32,263 bases of DNA, from positions 1 through 32,263 of the forward strand of contig JAKSBG010000425.1 of assembly GCA_022361255.1 (NCBI GenBank), in the 5' to 3' direction. The notes beneath the pieces were generated by a model, which was not told the DNA's origin, did not search any database, and was given only the letters and a program-made list of their open reading frames with translations. The number at the start of each line of letters is the position of its first letter. Position 1 is the stretch's first letter. This DNA is from Verrucomicrobiales bacterium. Its GTDB lineage: Bacteria; Verrucomicrobiota; Verrucomicrobiia; Verrucomicrobiales; DEV007. This document shows positions 6,917 through 16,362 of the stretch, piece by piece. Made by a program: the position numbers and the translations under genes.

Positions 6917-9900
6917 ATGAAAAACCATTGGAAATCGAGGGCTCTGTCCCTTCTCGCCGCAACTGCCGTGATTCTTCCGGGGGCAAATCTGTTTGCCCAG
7001 GACGAGGAGGATGTCAGTCTCGAAGCTCTTTATCAAAAGGCCGGGGAGTTCAGTATGGGAGGCCAGTATGATGAGGCTTCCAAAACCTTTGAGCGTATGT
7101 TCGATCTCTCGGGAGGGATGGAAACGCTCTTCGAGGATTACGGTGCACAGGCCGGTGGATTCTATTTCGACTATGGAATGACTCTGCTTCCCCAGCAGCG
7201 TTGGGAAGATGCCAAAGCCGCATTCACGATCTGTGTCACGGCGAATGAAATTGCCGAGAAGGTGGAAAGTCCCATCAAGTCACAGAATGCGCGGGCAAAT
7301 CTTGCCAAATTCCAGCTTGGCTTTTGCGAAGCGCAGCTCGGAAATCCGGGCGAGGCAATCCGGCTCTACGATGAATACATCGCCTCCAACCCGCCGCCGG
7401 AAGAGTTGCAGCAGGTTTTCCCCAGCTTCAAACTTCGCTACGGCGCCGCTTTGATGAAACTGGGCCGCATCGACGAAGGAATTTCTTCGATTCAGGAACT
7501 TTTCGACGAGCGTGAGCAGCGCAACATTGCCCCGCAGTTTCTCGTCCAGGGCGTTCTGGAGCTCGGCCTCGCGTTCATCGAACAGGCGAACGCTGCAGGA
7601 ACCGATGAAGGAGCGAGGGAGAAGATTGCGGAGCGTGCGCACGACTTTCTCGACAAGAATCAGGAGTCGATTACGCTGTCACCACTCGATCAGTTCCGTT
7701 TCGGCTTTGTAGACCGGCTCCGGAAGCTGGGTTTTGAGTCGACGAAAGCGGGGCTGTATTCGCTGGCTCTTCGCTACTTCGCCTTTGCGCCGACTCTCGA
7801 GGATGTGAAAAACGACATCAATCTCGGGCTCACCCGCCTGCCTGTCGGACAAGGGATTCCGTCGCAGTATCAGGGGCTCATTGACCGCATTGCCGCCTAT
7901 GAGGAGGCAGAGGTTCATCCCGACGCGGAAACGCTACGTCTCGTCGCTACTTGTTACGAGCGGATGGGGAACCTACGGGCAGCCCGCGTCGTTTACTGGA
8001 ACCTCGTTGAGAATGTCGAAATGCCGGATGAAAAGCGCGGCGAAATTCTCCACGAGGCAGCGAGACTTTCCTCTCTGATTGCCGATTTCTCCGCAGCGCA
8101 ATACTTCGGAGAAAAATTCATGGCGGAGATGCCGGAGGATCATACTCTCCGGAACAACGTTTCGACTTTCATGTTGCAGTCCCTGTTTACTTCGGGGCTC
8201 TACGACGAAGTCATTCGGATTTCCGAGCGCGTTCGTGATCGGTATGAGGTGGGCGACGCCCAGCGGGAGCTGGCCGATTCGCTTTACCCGCTGGCTCTGT
8301 ATTCCACCGGTCAACATGAGGAGGCGACTGAGCCCTTTGCAGAATATGTGAAGGGTTACCCCGAGGGGGGGAACCGCGAGATTGTGATGTTCCATCGCGG
8401 ATCCAATTCGCTAATCCGTGGAAAAATGCGCGAGGCGGCTACGCAGTATGAGGAATTTCTCGAAGCGTTTCCTGAATCAGAGCGTTTTCTCGACAATGCG
8501 CTTGCTGATCTTTCCATCGCCCGCTTTAACCTCGAGGATTACCCCGCTGCTGTGGAAGCAGCCGATCAGTTGGTCGAAAAGCGTCCGGAGTCTATTCAGC
8601 TGGGTAGAACGCTCAACATCAAAGGGGATTCCTACGCTGTCATGGCCAGTGCTTTGAACCAGAAAGAGCAGGAGGAACAGCGCACCGAGTGGGAGAAGGA
8701 ATCACTCGATGCCTATCTTGCCGCTTTCGATGCCGCGAAGAAATCCCGGGCCAGTGATCCTGACCGTGACGATTTTCACAAGGTTGTCGGAGCAGAGGCA
8801 CTTTGGAAGTCCGCAGATATTTACTATACCGAAGGAGCGCAGGAGGGCGGATACGAAGGGGAAGGCAAAGCCAAGATTGATAAAGGGCTCGCGCTTTACG
8901 ACACCTTCTTTCCCGACTATGCGGAAACCCCGTGGGAGCCTCAGATTTCTGTTTTCTCCCTTGAGCACCTCGAAGCTGCCGGACGCGGTGAGGAGGGGCT
9001 GACACAAGTGGAGAAAATGGTGCTTCTTCTCGGTAACAAACCGCCGGAGGAACAGGACCTCACTCTGCTGCGTCAGGCGATTGGATCCTACGCGGAAGCA
9101 TCCGTCCGTATCCGCGGTGTCGAGAAAACTGTTGCGACTCTCGACGATTTTCCCGGAATCGATCCGGCGAATCAGGCCCTCCTGACCTGGTTGAAGATTC
9201 AGCAGGTGATTGTTCTCCAGCAGGCACAGGGCAAGATGGAAAAAGACTCTCCCGAATTCGCCAAGGCGGAGAGTCAGATCGCGCAGATTTTCGAAGATCT
9301 CAAGGGCTTCGAAATCAAGAATCTTTCCGAGTTTGCTCTGCGGGAAATCGGTCGCTACTTCGCGGGGACGGACAACCCTTTCCTCGCAGTTCCCTACTTC
9401 GAGGAATTGCTCGCACGGACGAATCCGGAAGCCGAGCAATTCAAGGCACTGGCTGAGATGGAACTGGGTAAAATCGAGGCTCGTTCCGGAGATCCCGCCA
9501 AGGTGCAGAGTGCTCGCGAGCGTTTCCGTCGTATCATCGCCAATCCGGGTGATGACAAGACGCTTATTGCTCCGGCGACTCTGAATCTCGCTCTTCTCCA
9601 CATCAAGAACAAGGAGTGGAAGGACGCTCTCGAGCCGCTCAAGACGATCAACGAAACGAAGCGGTTTTTCTCGAAGGAGAAATCCAAACGTGCCGAAGCC
9701 GGTTTTCTTCTCGGAACCGTTTTCGATGAATTAGGTGATCCGGCAAATGCAAACCGCGCTTACGTTGCCCTCATGGGAGCCTACCCGAGCGAGGCTGACT
9801 GGGTCACTCAGGCATGGGAACGCTACATCCCGAACAGTATTTCTGACATCGAGAAAATGCCGACCGGCACACCCGAGGAACAGGCCGCTAAACGGCAACG

Positions 9901-10090
9901 CGAGCTGGCGCTCTACCGACTCACGAAGAAGTATCTCTACACCTGGCAGAACTGGACGGATGAAATTGCTCCCTCCGGTGCTCTCCGTCGCCTCCGCCGC
10001 GACATTGAAACCATGAAGACCGACTTGCGCATCACTCCGGAAGAGGAGCAGATGATTCTTCAGCAGTTGAACATCGCTCCGGAGGCATAA
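6917..10090 (+). CDS. Large secreted tetratricopeptide-repeat protein
   Basis: The 1057-residue product starts with a signal peptide (to about residue 27, NLFAQ) and is almost entirely alpha-helical repeats of TPR type: for example YQKAGEFSMGGQYDEASKTF near 39, AKAAFTICVTANEI, FGEKFMAEMPEDHTLRNNV, and REAATQYEEFLEAFPESERF, each with the small-residue and Tyr/Phe pattern of TPR helices. Proteins of this kind are scaffolds for protein contacts. It sits 21 bp behind exbD3 in the operon and would be periplasmic, where ExbD domains project, so it is a good candidate for a partner or load of the ExbB/ExbD motor. No enzyme motif was found. Confidence 0.85.
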   Translation: MKNHWKSRALSLLAATAVILPGANLFAQDEEDVSLEALYQKAGEFSMGGQYDEASKTFERMFDLSGGMETLFEDYGAQAGGFYFDYGMTLLPQQRWEDAKAAFTICVTANEIAEKVESPIKSQNARANLAKFQLGFCEAQLGNPGEAIRLYDEYIASNPPPEELQQVFPSFKLRYGAALMKLGRIDEGISSIQELFDEREQRNIAPQFLVQGVLELGLAFIEQANAAGTDEGAREKIAERAHDFLDKNQESITLSPLDQFRFGFVDRLRKLGFESTKAGLYSLALRYFAFAPTLEDVKNDINLGLTRLPVGQGIPSQYQGLIDRIAAYEEAEVHPDAETLRLVATCYERMGNLRAARVVYWNLVENVEMPDEKRGEILHEAARLSSLIADFSAAQYFGEKFMAEMPEDHTLRNNVSTFMLQSLFTSGLYDEVIRISERVRDRYEVGDAQRELADSLYPLALYSTGQHEEATEPFAEYVKGYPEGGNREIVMFHRGSNSLIRGKMREAATQYEEFLEAFPESERFLDNALADLSIARFNLEDYPAAVEAADQLVEKRPESIQLGRTLNIKGDSYAVMASALNQKEQEEQRTEWEKESLDAYLAAFDAAKKSRASDPDRDDFHKVVGAEALWKSADIYYTEGAQEGGYEGEGKAKIDKGLALYDTFFPDYAETPWEPQISVFSLEHLEAAGRGEEGLTQVEKMVLLLGNKPPEEQDLTLLRQAIGSYAEASVRIRGVEKTVATLDDFPGIDPANQALLTWLKIQQVIVLQQAQGKMEKDSPEFAKAESQIAQIFEDLKGFEIKNLSEFALREIGRYFAGTDNPFLAVPYFEELLARTNPEAEQFKALAEMELGKIEARSGDPAKVQSARERFRRIIANPGDDKTLIAPATLNLALLHIKNKEWKDALEPLKTINETKRFFSKEKSKRAEAGFLLGTVFDELGDPANANRAYVALMGAYPSEADWVTQAWERYIPNSISDIEKMPTGTPEEQAAKRQRELALYRLTKKYLYTWQNWTDEIAPSGALRRLRRDIETMKTDLRITPEEEQMILQQLNIAPEA

Positions 10091-10128
10091 CCGGAAACCA
10101 ACGCGAAAATCCAATCCAGTTTATTACA

Positions 10129-11172
10129 ATGAAATTGATTCAGATCATTCCAGCGCTCTCCGCCCTTGCGTTGTCGGCGGGGAATCTTATCTCTCAGGAA
10201 GCGGTTCGCGAAACCCCTGTGGTTATCGGACTCGTTGAGGGCGGCAGTCCGCAGGGATATATCCAGAACTCCAATGACCAGGCGATTCAGTTCGCAACTT
10301 CTCCGGGGGGGAATGCAAGAGCCATCCCCTACACGGCGATCAAAGGGGAGGGGCTCGTAAAAGCAATTCGATTTGACGAGCGGGTCGAAGCACTCGGCGA
10401 AGCGCGGGCGCTCTTCTCCGCCGGCAGCTATTCGGAGGCCGGAGACGCTTTCGGCGCTGTGGCAAAGAGTTATGCCATCATTCTTGGAGTGCCGCAGAAT
10501 TTTGCGTCTGAGGCGCTTTTTTATCAGATCGAGAGTTACCGGAGGGCCGGCCTGTATGCAAAAATGGCACAGATCGTAAACCTTCCGGTTTCAAAAACAA
10601 TCGAGACAAAACTGAGCGAACGCTACCAGCGCGACTTTGAATTCCAGAAACTCTGGGCGCTTCTCGGAGAAAACAAAATGGACGATCTCGCGGCTGCACT
10701 GGAGTCCTATCAGGAACCCATGACGGGCGACTCCAAACTGCTCGGCACTCCGAATTTCAAGGACTTGCCCGCAACCGAGCTGGCAGAACTGGCATTTCTC
10801 CGTGCGAAAGTTTTTGATGCCAAAGGGGAAAAAGACAAGGCGCTCGACGATTACTATCGGGCCTTCACCCTGGGCTACGGATACGATGTTCTTCTCTCCA
10901 AGCTTGCGATGGGAGCTGTGATGCAGATTCACAAAGCAGACCCGGCTCTTGAGAAAGAAAACAAAATGGCCGTCGGCCACATGCAGAGTGTTGCCTACCA
11001 GTTCAGCAAGCGATTTGGAAAAGACACGATGCCGCCGGACTACCAGCGTTTTGCCGAACGCCCCGCGATGGTCCAGATGACTGCTGCGCCCGCAGAAGAG
11101 GCGAAGCCGGAAGGAGGCGGAGACGCTCCAGCCGAAGAGGCTCCTAAAGAAGAAGGGGAAAAGAAGGAGTAA
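10129..11172 (+). CDS. Secreted helical-repeat protein, last gene of exb operon
   Basis: The 347-residue protein has a signal peptide (MKLIQIIPALSALALSAGNL) and a short beta-rich segment at about 30-75 (VVIGLVEGGSPQGYIQN, then RAIPYTAIKGEGLV). Helical, TPR-like repeats follow (EARALFSAGSYSEAGDAFGA; FLRAKVFDAKGEKDKALDDY). The C-terminus from about 310 is a low-complexity Ala/Glu/Pro/Lys tail. I do not recognise a named family. It follows the large TPR gene by 38 bp and precedes a strong terminator, so it is the last gene of the operon. The combination suggests a second periplasmic adaptor for the ExbB/ExbD complex, which is inference. Confidence 0.8.
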   Translation: MKLIQIIPALSALALSAGNLISQEAVRETPVVIGLVEGGSPQGYIQNSNDQAIQFATSPGGNARAIPYTAIKGEGLVKAIRFDERVEALGEARALFSAGSYSEAGDAFGAVAKSYAIILGVPQNFASEALFYQIESYRRAGLYAKMAQIVNLPVSKTIETKLSERYQRDFEFQKLWALLGENKMDDLAAALESYQEPMTGDSKLLGTPNFKDLPATELAELAFLRAKVFDAKGEKDKALDDYYRAFTLGYGYDVLLSKLAMGAVMQIHKADPALEKENKMAVGHMQSVAYQFSKRFGKDTMPPDYQRFAERPAMVQMTAAPAEEAKPEGGGDAPAEEAPKEEGEKKE

Positions 11173-11232
11173 GAAAGTAGAAATCCCTTGTCCGCGATTC
11201 TCTGCGGCGAAGGAAATTTCCCCATTAAAGAA

Positions 11233-11267
11233 AGCCGATCTTGCGCGCAAGGCCGGCTCTTTTATTT
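11233..11267 (+). terminator. Intrinsic terminator closing the exb operon
   Basis: A long stem, AGCCGATCTTG and its near-complement ending GGCCGGCT (11233-11258), is followed by a T-rich tail (11259-11267). The opposite strand also has an A/T-rich flank, so it may serve the convergent minus-strand gene ending at 11273 as well. Confidence 0.75.
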
Positions 11268-11272
11268 TCGGC

Positions 11273-11866
11273 TCAGTCTTTCCAGGATTGGATCTCCTGT
11301 TTGATTTTCGCGCGATTCAGCCAGATCAGGAGAAAGACGGGGAGTGCAATCAGCCAGAGAATTCCGAAGATCATTCCACCGAGGACTGCGACGTTTGTGA
11401 TCGTTTCCGTCATTTCCGCTGCCTGTGCATTCATTCCGTCCACGGACATTTGGATTTTCATCTGCATCTGCGTCAGGCCGTAATTCCTGTAGTTGAAATA
11501 GCAGCCGAGAACGATTTTGAGGACGGCCCAGATTTGAAGGAGGGGAGCGCCCAGTGGATTGCGCTTCAACAGGAAGAAGCCGCCCACCGAAAGTAAAATC
11601 GCGAGGATCGCGAGTCCTGTTACGCTCAGGTAAGAGAGGGATGTCAGTTTCTCAAGGTATTCCGCGATTTGGTCCGGGTCTGCCCCCTGATCTTCGAAGG
11701 TCGTCATCATCTTCTTGGTGAAGGCGAGAGAGACGGGTGCGATGAGAGCGCCGAGCAATCCGAGGATTCCGAAAACGAGAGCAATCACTCCGATTGTCCG
11801 GTTCCAGGTAGGCTTTCTGGTGGGCAGTTGTGACGGGTCGATAGGTGGTGGTTCCGAGGTGTCCAT
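11273..11866 (-). CDS. Four-helix membrane protein of unknown function
   Basis: The 197-residue protein has a Pro-rich cytoplasmic N-terminus (MDTSEPPPIDPSQLPTRKP) and four hydrophobic segments at about 24-50, 76-100, 106-123 and 158-184, with soluble loops rich in Met and Gln between helices 1-2 and 3-4. I do not recognise a family and see no catalytic residues. It is a single gene, convergent with the exb operon and divergent from the SDR gene, with only about 110 bp to the SDR start. The real product seems secure from its consistent membrane topology. Confidence 0.7.
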   Translation of the reverse strand: MDTSEPPPIDPSQLPTRKPTWNRTIGVIALVFGILGLLGALIAPVSLAFTKKMMTTFEDQGADPDQIAEYLEKLTSLSYLSVTGLAILAILLSVGGFFLLKRNPLGAPLLQIWAVLKIVLGCYFNYRNYGLTQMQMKIQMSVDGMNAQAAEMTETITNVAVLGGMIFGILWLIALPVFLLIWLNRAKIKQEIQSWKD

Positions 11867-11974
11867 ATGGAAAGAGGGTAGCGGGTTCTTCTCCGAGCGT
11901 CAATCTGCAGAGATGTCACGAAAACCGGCGCGGTCGTGAAAAGATCGTTTATTGACCGCAACCCCACTTTCCGT

Positions 11975-12763
11975 ATGAGTGAGGCAATGAGTTACGTAGA
12001 AGATTTGTTTTCGCTGGAGGGGCAGACCGCCGTTGTTATCGGAGGAACCGGAGTTCTCTGTGGAGAAATGGCGCAGGGGCTTGCCAGAGCCGGTGCTGAG
12101 GTTGCCGTCGTCGGCCGCAGCGAGGAAAAAGGAGCGGAGCGTCTTCGTGAAATCGATGCCGTCGGTGGACGGGGATTTTTCGTTCCGGCGGATGTAGCAT
12201 CCCGTGAGTCACTCAGTGAGCTGCTCAATACCGTGACGGAGCGCTGCGGAAAAGTCGATATTCTCGTAAACGGAGCAGGAGTGAATTCCCCGACGCCGCT
12301 TTTGGAAATCGAGGATGAAGAGTTCGCACGGATTCTCGATGTCAATCTGGGCGCGATTCTGAGAAGTTGTCAGATTTTCGGGAAACACATGCTCGAACAG
12401 GGTGGAGGATCGATCATCAACGTAGGATCCATCTCCGGGCTGGGGCCGCTCAGTCGTGTTTTCACCTACTCCGCGAGCAAGGCGGCAGTGCACAATCTTT
12501 CAAAGAATCTCGCCCGCGAGTGGGCAGAGCAGGGCGTTCGCGTAAACACGCTCGTTCCCGGATTTTTCCCCGCGGAACAAAACCGCAAGGTTCTCACGGA
12601 AGACCGGGTCGCCGCGATTATGGGGCACACCCCGGCCAACCGTTTCGGCGAGGCGGAGGAACTCATCGGTGCGACACTTCTTCTCGCCTCAAAGCGCGCC
12701 GGTTCGTTTGTCACCGGAATCGAGATGATCGTTGACGGCGGTTTCTCGGCGATGTCGATCTGA
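11975..12763 (+). CDS. Short-chain dehydrogenase/reductase, D-mannonate oxidoreductase-like
   Basis: The protein has a Rossmann fold with the cofactor motif [10 protein letters not shown] (23-32), NGAG at 99-102, Asn124, Ser152, Tyr165 and Lys169 (YSASK), the complete SDR tetrad. Its end, GHTPANRF then GATLLLAS and [17 protein letters not shown], resembles SDR-type D-mannonate (fructuronate) oxidoreductases that pair with uronate catabolism; substrate remains inference. I chose the ATG at 11975 (262 residues) because the family core begins soon after it; an ATG at 11987 has GAGG very close upstream, and an in-frame GTG at 11936 would add an unconserved 13-residue stretch. No uronate gene adjoins it. 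Confidence 0.85.
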   Translation: MSEAMSYVEDLFSLEGQTAVVIGGTGVLCGEMAQGLARAGAEVAVVGRSEEKGAERLREIDAVGGRGFFVPADVASRESLSELLNTVTERCGKVDILVNGAGVNSPTPLLEIEDEEFARILDVNLGAILRSCQIFGKHMLEQGGGSIINVGSISGLGPLSRVFTYSASKAAVHNLSKNLAREWAEQGVRVNTLVPGFFPAEQNRKVLTEDRVAAIMGHTPANRFGEAEELIGATLLLASKRAGSFVTGIEMIVDGGFSAMSI

Positions 12764-12860
12764 TCATCCGGGTTTCGTCTGCCCCAGAATCTGTCAACGG
12801 GCCTTCGAAACTTGAGATTCGGTCCTTCGTGTGAGGGCGGGGGGCTTTTAGAATTCTGTT

Positions 12861-15272
12861 TCACTCGGGCTCAGGCCAGCCGAGGTGCTGATGAAGAAAG
12901 CGATACGTACCCTCGCCGTTGATCGAGTGCGGGCCTGCGAACCATTCAATCTTACATCGATCGCCGATTCCCAACCGCGCCTGATAGAGGTTTCGAATCT
13001 TCGCGAACTCAAAAGCTACCCATTCATCCGGGGCAACTCCGTCAAAATGTCCCCTCTCGACCATGAAGGGGCGGGGACAGATGAGCCATCCCATTTCCGC
13101 GTAGTTAAAGGTTCCTCCAAGATTCCACTCGAATATTTCGTATTCGCCTTTATTTGCATAACTGTAGCGTAGGGACTGTTTGTCGGTGGCAGCATTTTTC
13201 CAGACCCATTCATTGAAGTCAGCCGAACAGATCGAAAGGCAATAACGGTCAACGAGGGGAGGGATTCGCATTGCCGATTTTCCTCCGTAGCTCAACCCGT
13301 AGAATGCGATTTTTTTTCCGTCGACGTAAGGCTGTTCGCTCAGCCATTTAGTAATTTGCTGGTGCTGCGGGACTATGATTGAAAACAGGGTTTTCCCGAT
13401 GGATTGGGCTTTGAATTGCTGAAGTCGGAAGTGGTCAAAATACCGGTAACCGTTCTGTGGAGCAAAAGTAATAAAGCCTCGCTCGGCGAGTCGGGTGGCA
13501 AAGGCTTTGTAGGCGTGGTGTTTTTCTTCTCCAATCACGTGTTGAGGAGTGCCTTCAAGCCCATGCTGACAAACGACGACAGGGCGCTTTTCCCCGGAGG
13601 AAAGGTCGAGATCCTTTGGTAAAGTAAGAATGCCGTAAGCGAACACAGGATCTCCTGAGTTCTCATCCATGACATCGAGAGTGATTTCGTAGCTGATGGT
13701 TTTTTGTCCCTCCTGATAGGGACGGGATTTCACGTTAGCGGGAGCTAGAGGTAACTCAAAATCGCCAATTACTTCTGTCCGAAATTTTTCGCGGAAAGGT
13801 TGAATCGTGTCGTTAAAGCTCTTCAGAGAGCCCGTTTTTAGATCCTTGAAATACTGGGAGCGGACACGGGCCGCATCGACCAGTAGCAATTGGTTGTGTC
13901 TCTCAATTTCGGCAATCTCTGCAGTTTCATTAACGGAAAAGCGTTCTGCGGTTGAAGCGAAGAGTTCGGATGATTGTCCGGAAAAAGCTTTGACCGTTGC
14001 AACGTCCCCGGTTTCGAGAACCTGGAGGAAAGCGTTGAGATCCTCGGCACTAATATTCGGGCCACTTTTCCGGTAAGCAGATCTGAGCAGAGCATTGCGC
14101 GGACTGTTCGTCAGTTTTACCAACTTGGAAAATTCGGATGCAAATTCTTCTTCAGATGGCCGGGGGTAGGTAGCAGGTTTTCCCTTTTTTGCAGGATACT
14201 TCAATGCCAGCTCGGGTTTGCCTTTGCTGTCTGTCCTGTAGCCCCATTCCGGCTCCCGGCCACCTATGATATGAAACGGACGCGGGTAGATCAGACTTCC
14301 GATTTCAGCATCACCGAACTCGTTAAGGAGCCCAAAGATATTTCTCTCTACCGGGCCAATCCACATCGCCTCCCTGGGCCCGAAGCTGCCGGATGACAGG
14401 CATGCGTCGATTCTGGGATCAATAGCTGCTGCAAGCATTGCAAGCCATCCCCCTTCGCCATACCCGATAATTCCAATCGGGCGCATCTTTTGCTCTTCAG
14501 GCCGCGACGCGATGAGTGCGTCGACTGCTGCAAGGATTTTGTGCAGTTCGTAGGTAGTTAGCGTCCGGCCCTGCATAAAGGCGGTGCGGTGGAGCCACTC
14601 CCGATTTGTCAGGGTCCATTCGTTTTCCTCACGACTGATAAGATGAGGAGCCAACACCCTGCATCCGGCCCCGGCGAGATCGTGAGCAAAGGAAGATGAA
14701 TTGCCTTCGTTTTTTGAAAAAGTGATTTCGAGCGGGGTCTGGTCTGCGTCTGCGATTGCAATGATATCAGCAACTATCGGGGCCGCTGGATAGCTGGATT
14801 TTGTATGAACAGGCTCAAGCAGCAGGCCTCGCCCCCACACTCCGCCGAAGGCATTCCATCGAACCTTTGCGATGGAGATACCGGGGACAATCGGTGTGTG
14901 TCGGTCCGAAACTTCACCCGACCACTCAAGGGTCGGCGAAGTGGATCTTTCATCGCGCTGCATTCCCAGCAATTTGATGAGTCGCTTCCGGTTTGGCTCA
15001 ACCGATTTTAAATAGGCTACCGGAGAGGTCCGGTCCGGATTCCAGTATGCACCTCTGTTCTCACGTGCAGCGGCTATTCTCCTGTCAAGGAAGCGCCCGT
15101 TGGCATCGACGAGCTGCCTGCTGATATCTCCCTCACGAGCGAGCAGCCCGGTCCCGGCGAGTGGAGCTCCGTCCTCGATTTTTTTCAGGATCGGCCAGGG
15201 CGATCCCTTCTCTTGTGCGAATAGAAAAACCGGGAGAAGAAGAATTGCCGCAGGTGCAGCGAGATATTTCAT
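12861..15272 (-). CDS. Secreted tandem alpha/beta hydrolase, first domain lacking nucleophile
   Basis: The 803-residue protein has a signal peptide (to about residue 20, LFAQ) and two alpha/beta hydrolase domains. In the first (about 110-370) the nucleophile elbow reads GYGEG (270-274), glycine replacing serine, so it is probably inactive. The second (about 500-800) has an intact elbow GLSYG with Ser661, an acidic turn at 739-750 (ERGHFDGVAPDE) and His782 in GPHSINGEG. It fits the large esterase/dienelactone-hydrolase-like family of Planctomycetes and Verrucomicrobia, often linked with polysaccharide esters; substrate unknown. It lies 85 bp after the D-Ala-D-Ala carboxypeptidase gene and may be co-transcribed. 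The gene at 1-525 is a paralogue. Confidence 0.85.
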   Translation of the reverse strand: MKYLAAPAAILLLPVFLFAQEKGSPWPILKKIEDGAPLAGTGLLAREGDISRQLVDANGRFLDRRIAAARENRGAYWNPDRTSPVAYLKSVEPNRKRLIKLLGMQRDERSTSPTLEWSGEVSDRHTPIVPGISIAKVRWNAFGGVWGRGLLLEPVHTKSSYPAAPIVADIIAIADADQTPLEITFSKNEGNSSSFAHDLAGAGCRVLAPHLISREENEWTLTNREWLHRTAFMQGRTLTTYELHKILAAVDALIASRPEEQKMRPIGIIGYGEGGWLAMLAAAIDPRIDACLSSGSFGPREAMWIGPVERNIFGLLNEFGDAEIGSLIYPRPFHIIGGREPEWGYRTDSKGKPELALKYPAKKGKPATYPRPSEEEFASEFSKLVKLTNSPRNALLRSAYRKSGPNISAEDLNAFLQVLETGDVATVKAFSGQSSELFASTAERFSVNETAEIAEIERHNQLLLVDAARVRSQYFKDLKTGSLKSFNDTIQPFREKFRTEVIGDFELPLAPANVKSRPYQEGQKTISYEITLDVMDENSGDPVFAYGILTLPKDLDLSSGEKRPVVVCQHGLEGTPQHVIGEEKHHAYKAFATRLAERGFITFAPQNGYRYFDHFRLQQFKAQSIGKTLFSIIVPQHQQITKWLSEQPYVDGKKIAFYGLSYGGKSAMRIPPLVDRYCLSICSADFNEWVWKNAATDKQSLRYSYANKGEYEIFEWNLGGTFNYAEMGWLICPRPFMVERGHFDGVAPDEWVAFEFAKIRNLYQARLGIGDRCKIEWFAGPHSINGEGTYRFLHQHLGWPEPE

Positions 15273-15357
15273 CCCGGAATCTGACCAGAAAAATGCCAGC
15301 GAGGCAAAAAAGAATGACCCGCAAACGAGGTTGCTCCAGCTACTGCGCGGCGTAGCC

Positions 15358-16311
15358 TCACATCCCCAGTCCGTATTTCAGAAGAGCTTCAGATTCGGAC
15401 CAAACGTTGGGAGTTTTACTGCCAAGGATGACGGCATAAACCGTTTTACCTCCGTAGCTGGCTGAGGAAACGAGGCATCTGCCGGCGGCGTTTGTATATC
15501 CGGTTTTCATACCGGTGCAGTAGGGAAAGGAGCGAAGAACCTGATTGGTATTTGAAATGGGCTTGGTGGTACCGTCGGGAAACCGGAAGTAAAGGCCCTT
15601 GGTTCTGACCGCATCGCGCACGAAACTGTTCCGGGCCGCAGCCAGAGCCAGTTTAGAGAGGTCACGGGCCGTTGAGTATTGCCCCGGAGGTGTAGGCAGG
15701 CCGCTTGCGTTTGTGAAGTGGGAGTTGTGCATTCCGAGCTGTCTTGCCCGGACATTCATGTTTGCGGCAAATGCCGGCACACTTCCAGAATGGTCACGTG
15801 CGAGAGCCCGTGCAATGTCGTTGCTGCTTCGCACGAGTACCGCCCGGAGCAGGTCCGCTTTCACGTAGGTTTGGCCGGGTTTTATTCCCATCTTGGTTGG
15901 TTCGGCCCAGGTATCGGGTTCCTGGATGGTCATCGTCTGGCTGAGTCCTCCCCGTTCCGCCACCATAATCCCCAGGAGCAGTTTCTGCGTGCTGGCTGCG
16001 GGAAGGCGGGCGTCGGCATTTTTTTCAAAGAGAACCCGACCGCGCGAATTGATGAGAATGGCGGCTTTCGCCGTGATGTTGGGAGCATTGGCTGCGGGGG
16101 TGGTTGCCGCTTGACTCTGTCCGGCGTCCCGGATCAGTCCCGGATAGCGCGGTGCCGGCTCCGGAGCAGATTGCGCTGGCTGCGAAGCGAGATTGGATGC
16201 CTGCATCTCCTGTGTACTGCATCCGGAAGCCCCAAAAAGAATAATTCCCAATCCGGCTACCAGCGCAACTCCGGGAATCTTGGAGGAAATGAAAGACGAG
16301 AGCTTTCTCAT
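15358..16311 (-). CDS. D-alanyl-D-alanine carboxypeptidase (peptidase S11) lipoprotein
   Basis: S11 enzymes remove the terminal D-Ala from peptidoglycan stem peptides. The 317-residue protein shows all three penicillin-binding motifs: SxxK as STQK (107-110), SxN as SSN (162-164) and KTG (269-271), the latter in CTGMKTGYT. The N-terminus has a basic region, a hydrophobic core and GASGC (27-31), a weak lipobox, so it may be anchored as a lipoprotein. A Pro/Ala/Gln-rich linker (35-80) precedes the catalytic domain. The C-terminal domain of classical DacA proteins is absent, so this is a minimal single-domain form. It follows the TPR gene by 51 bp on the same strand. Confidence 0.92.
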   Translation of the reverse strand: MRKLSSFISSKIPGVALVAGLGIILFGASGCSTQEMQASNLASQPAQSAPEPAPRYPGLIRDAGQSQAATTPAANAPNITAKAAILINSRGRVLFEKNADARLPAASTQKLLLGIMVAERGGLSQTMTIQEPDTWAEPTKMGIKPGQTYVKADLLRAVLVRSSNDIARALARDHSGSVPAFAANMNVRARQLGMHNSHFTNASGLPTPPGQYSTARDLSKLALAAARNSFVRDAVRTKGLYFRFPDGTTKPISNTNQVLRSFPYCTGMKTGYTNAAGRCLVSSASYGGKTVYAVILGSKTPNVWSESEALLKYGLGM

Positions 16312-16362
16312 ATCGAGTGATTAAAGAACGAAAATTCTACGCGGTTTTCCGGAAAAATCACC

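Noticed and set aside
8702-9601. 299-codon minus-strand ORF inside the large TPR gene
   Set aside because: Antisense to a clear signal-peptide TPR protein; long open antisense frames are common in GC-rich genes with this codon use.
10591-11250. 219-codon minus-strand ORF ending in the exb operon
   Set aside because: Its start lies in the terminator and it is antisense to the secreted repeat protein; Phe/Arg-rich shadow composition.
16312-16362. Separate promoter or gene between TPR and carboxypeptidase genes
   Set aside because: The 51-bp gap shows no clear promoter elements and no hairpin, so co-transcription is the simpler reading.
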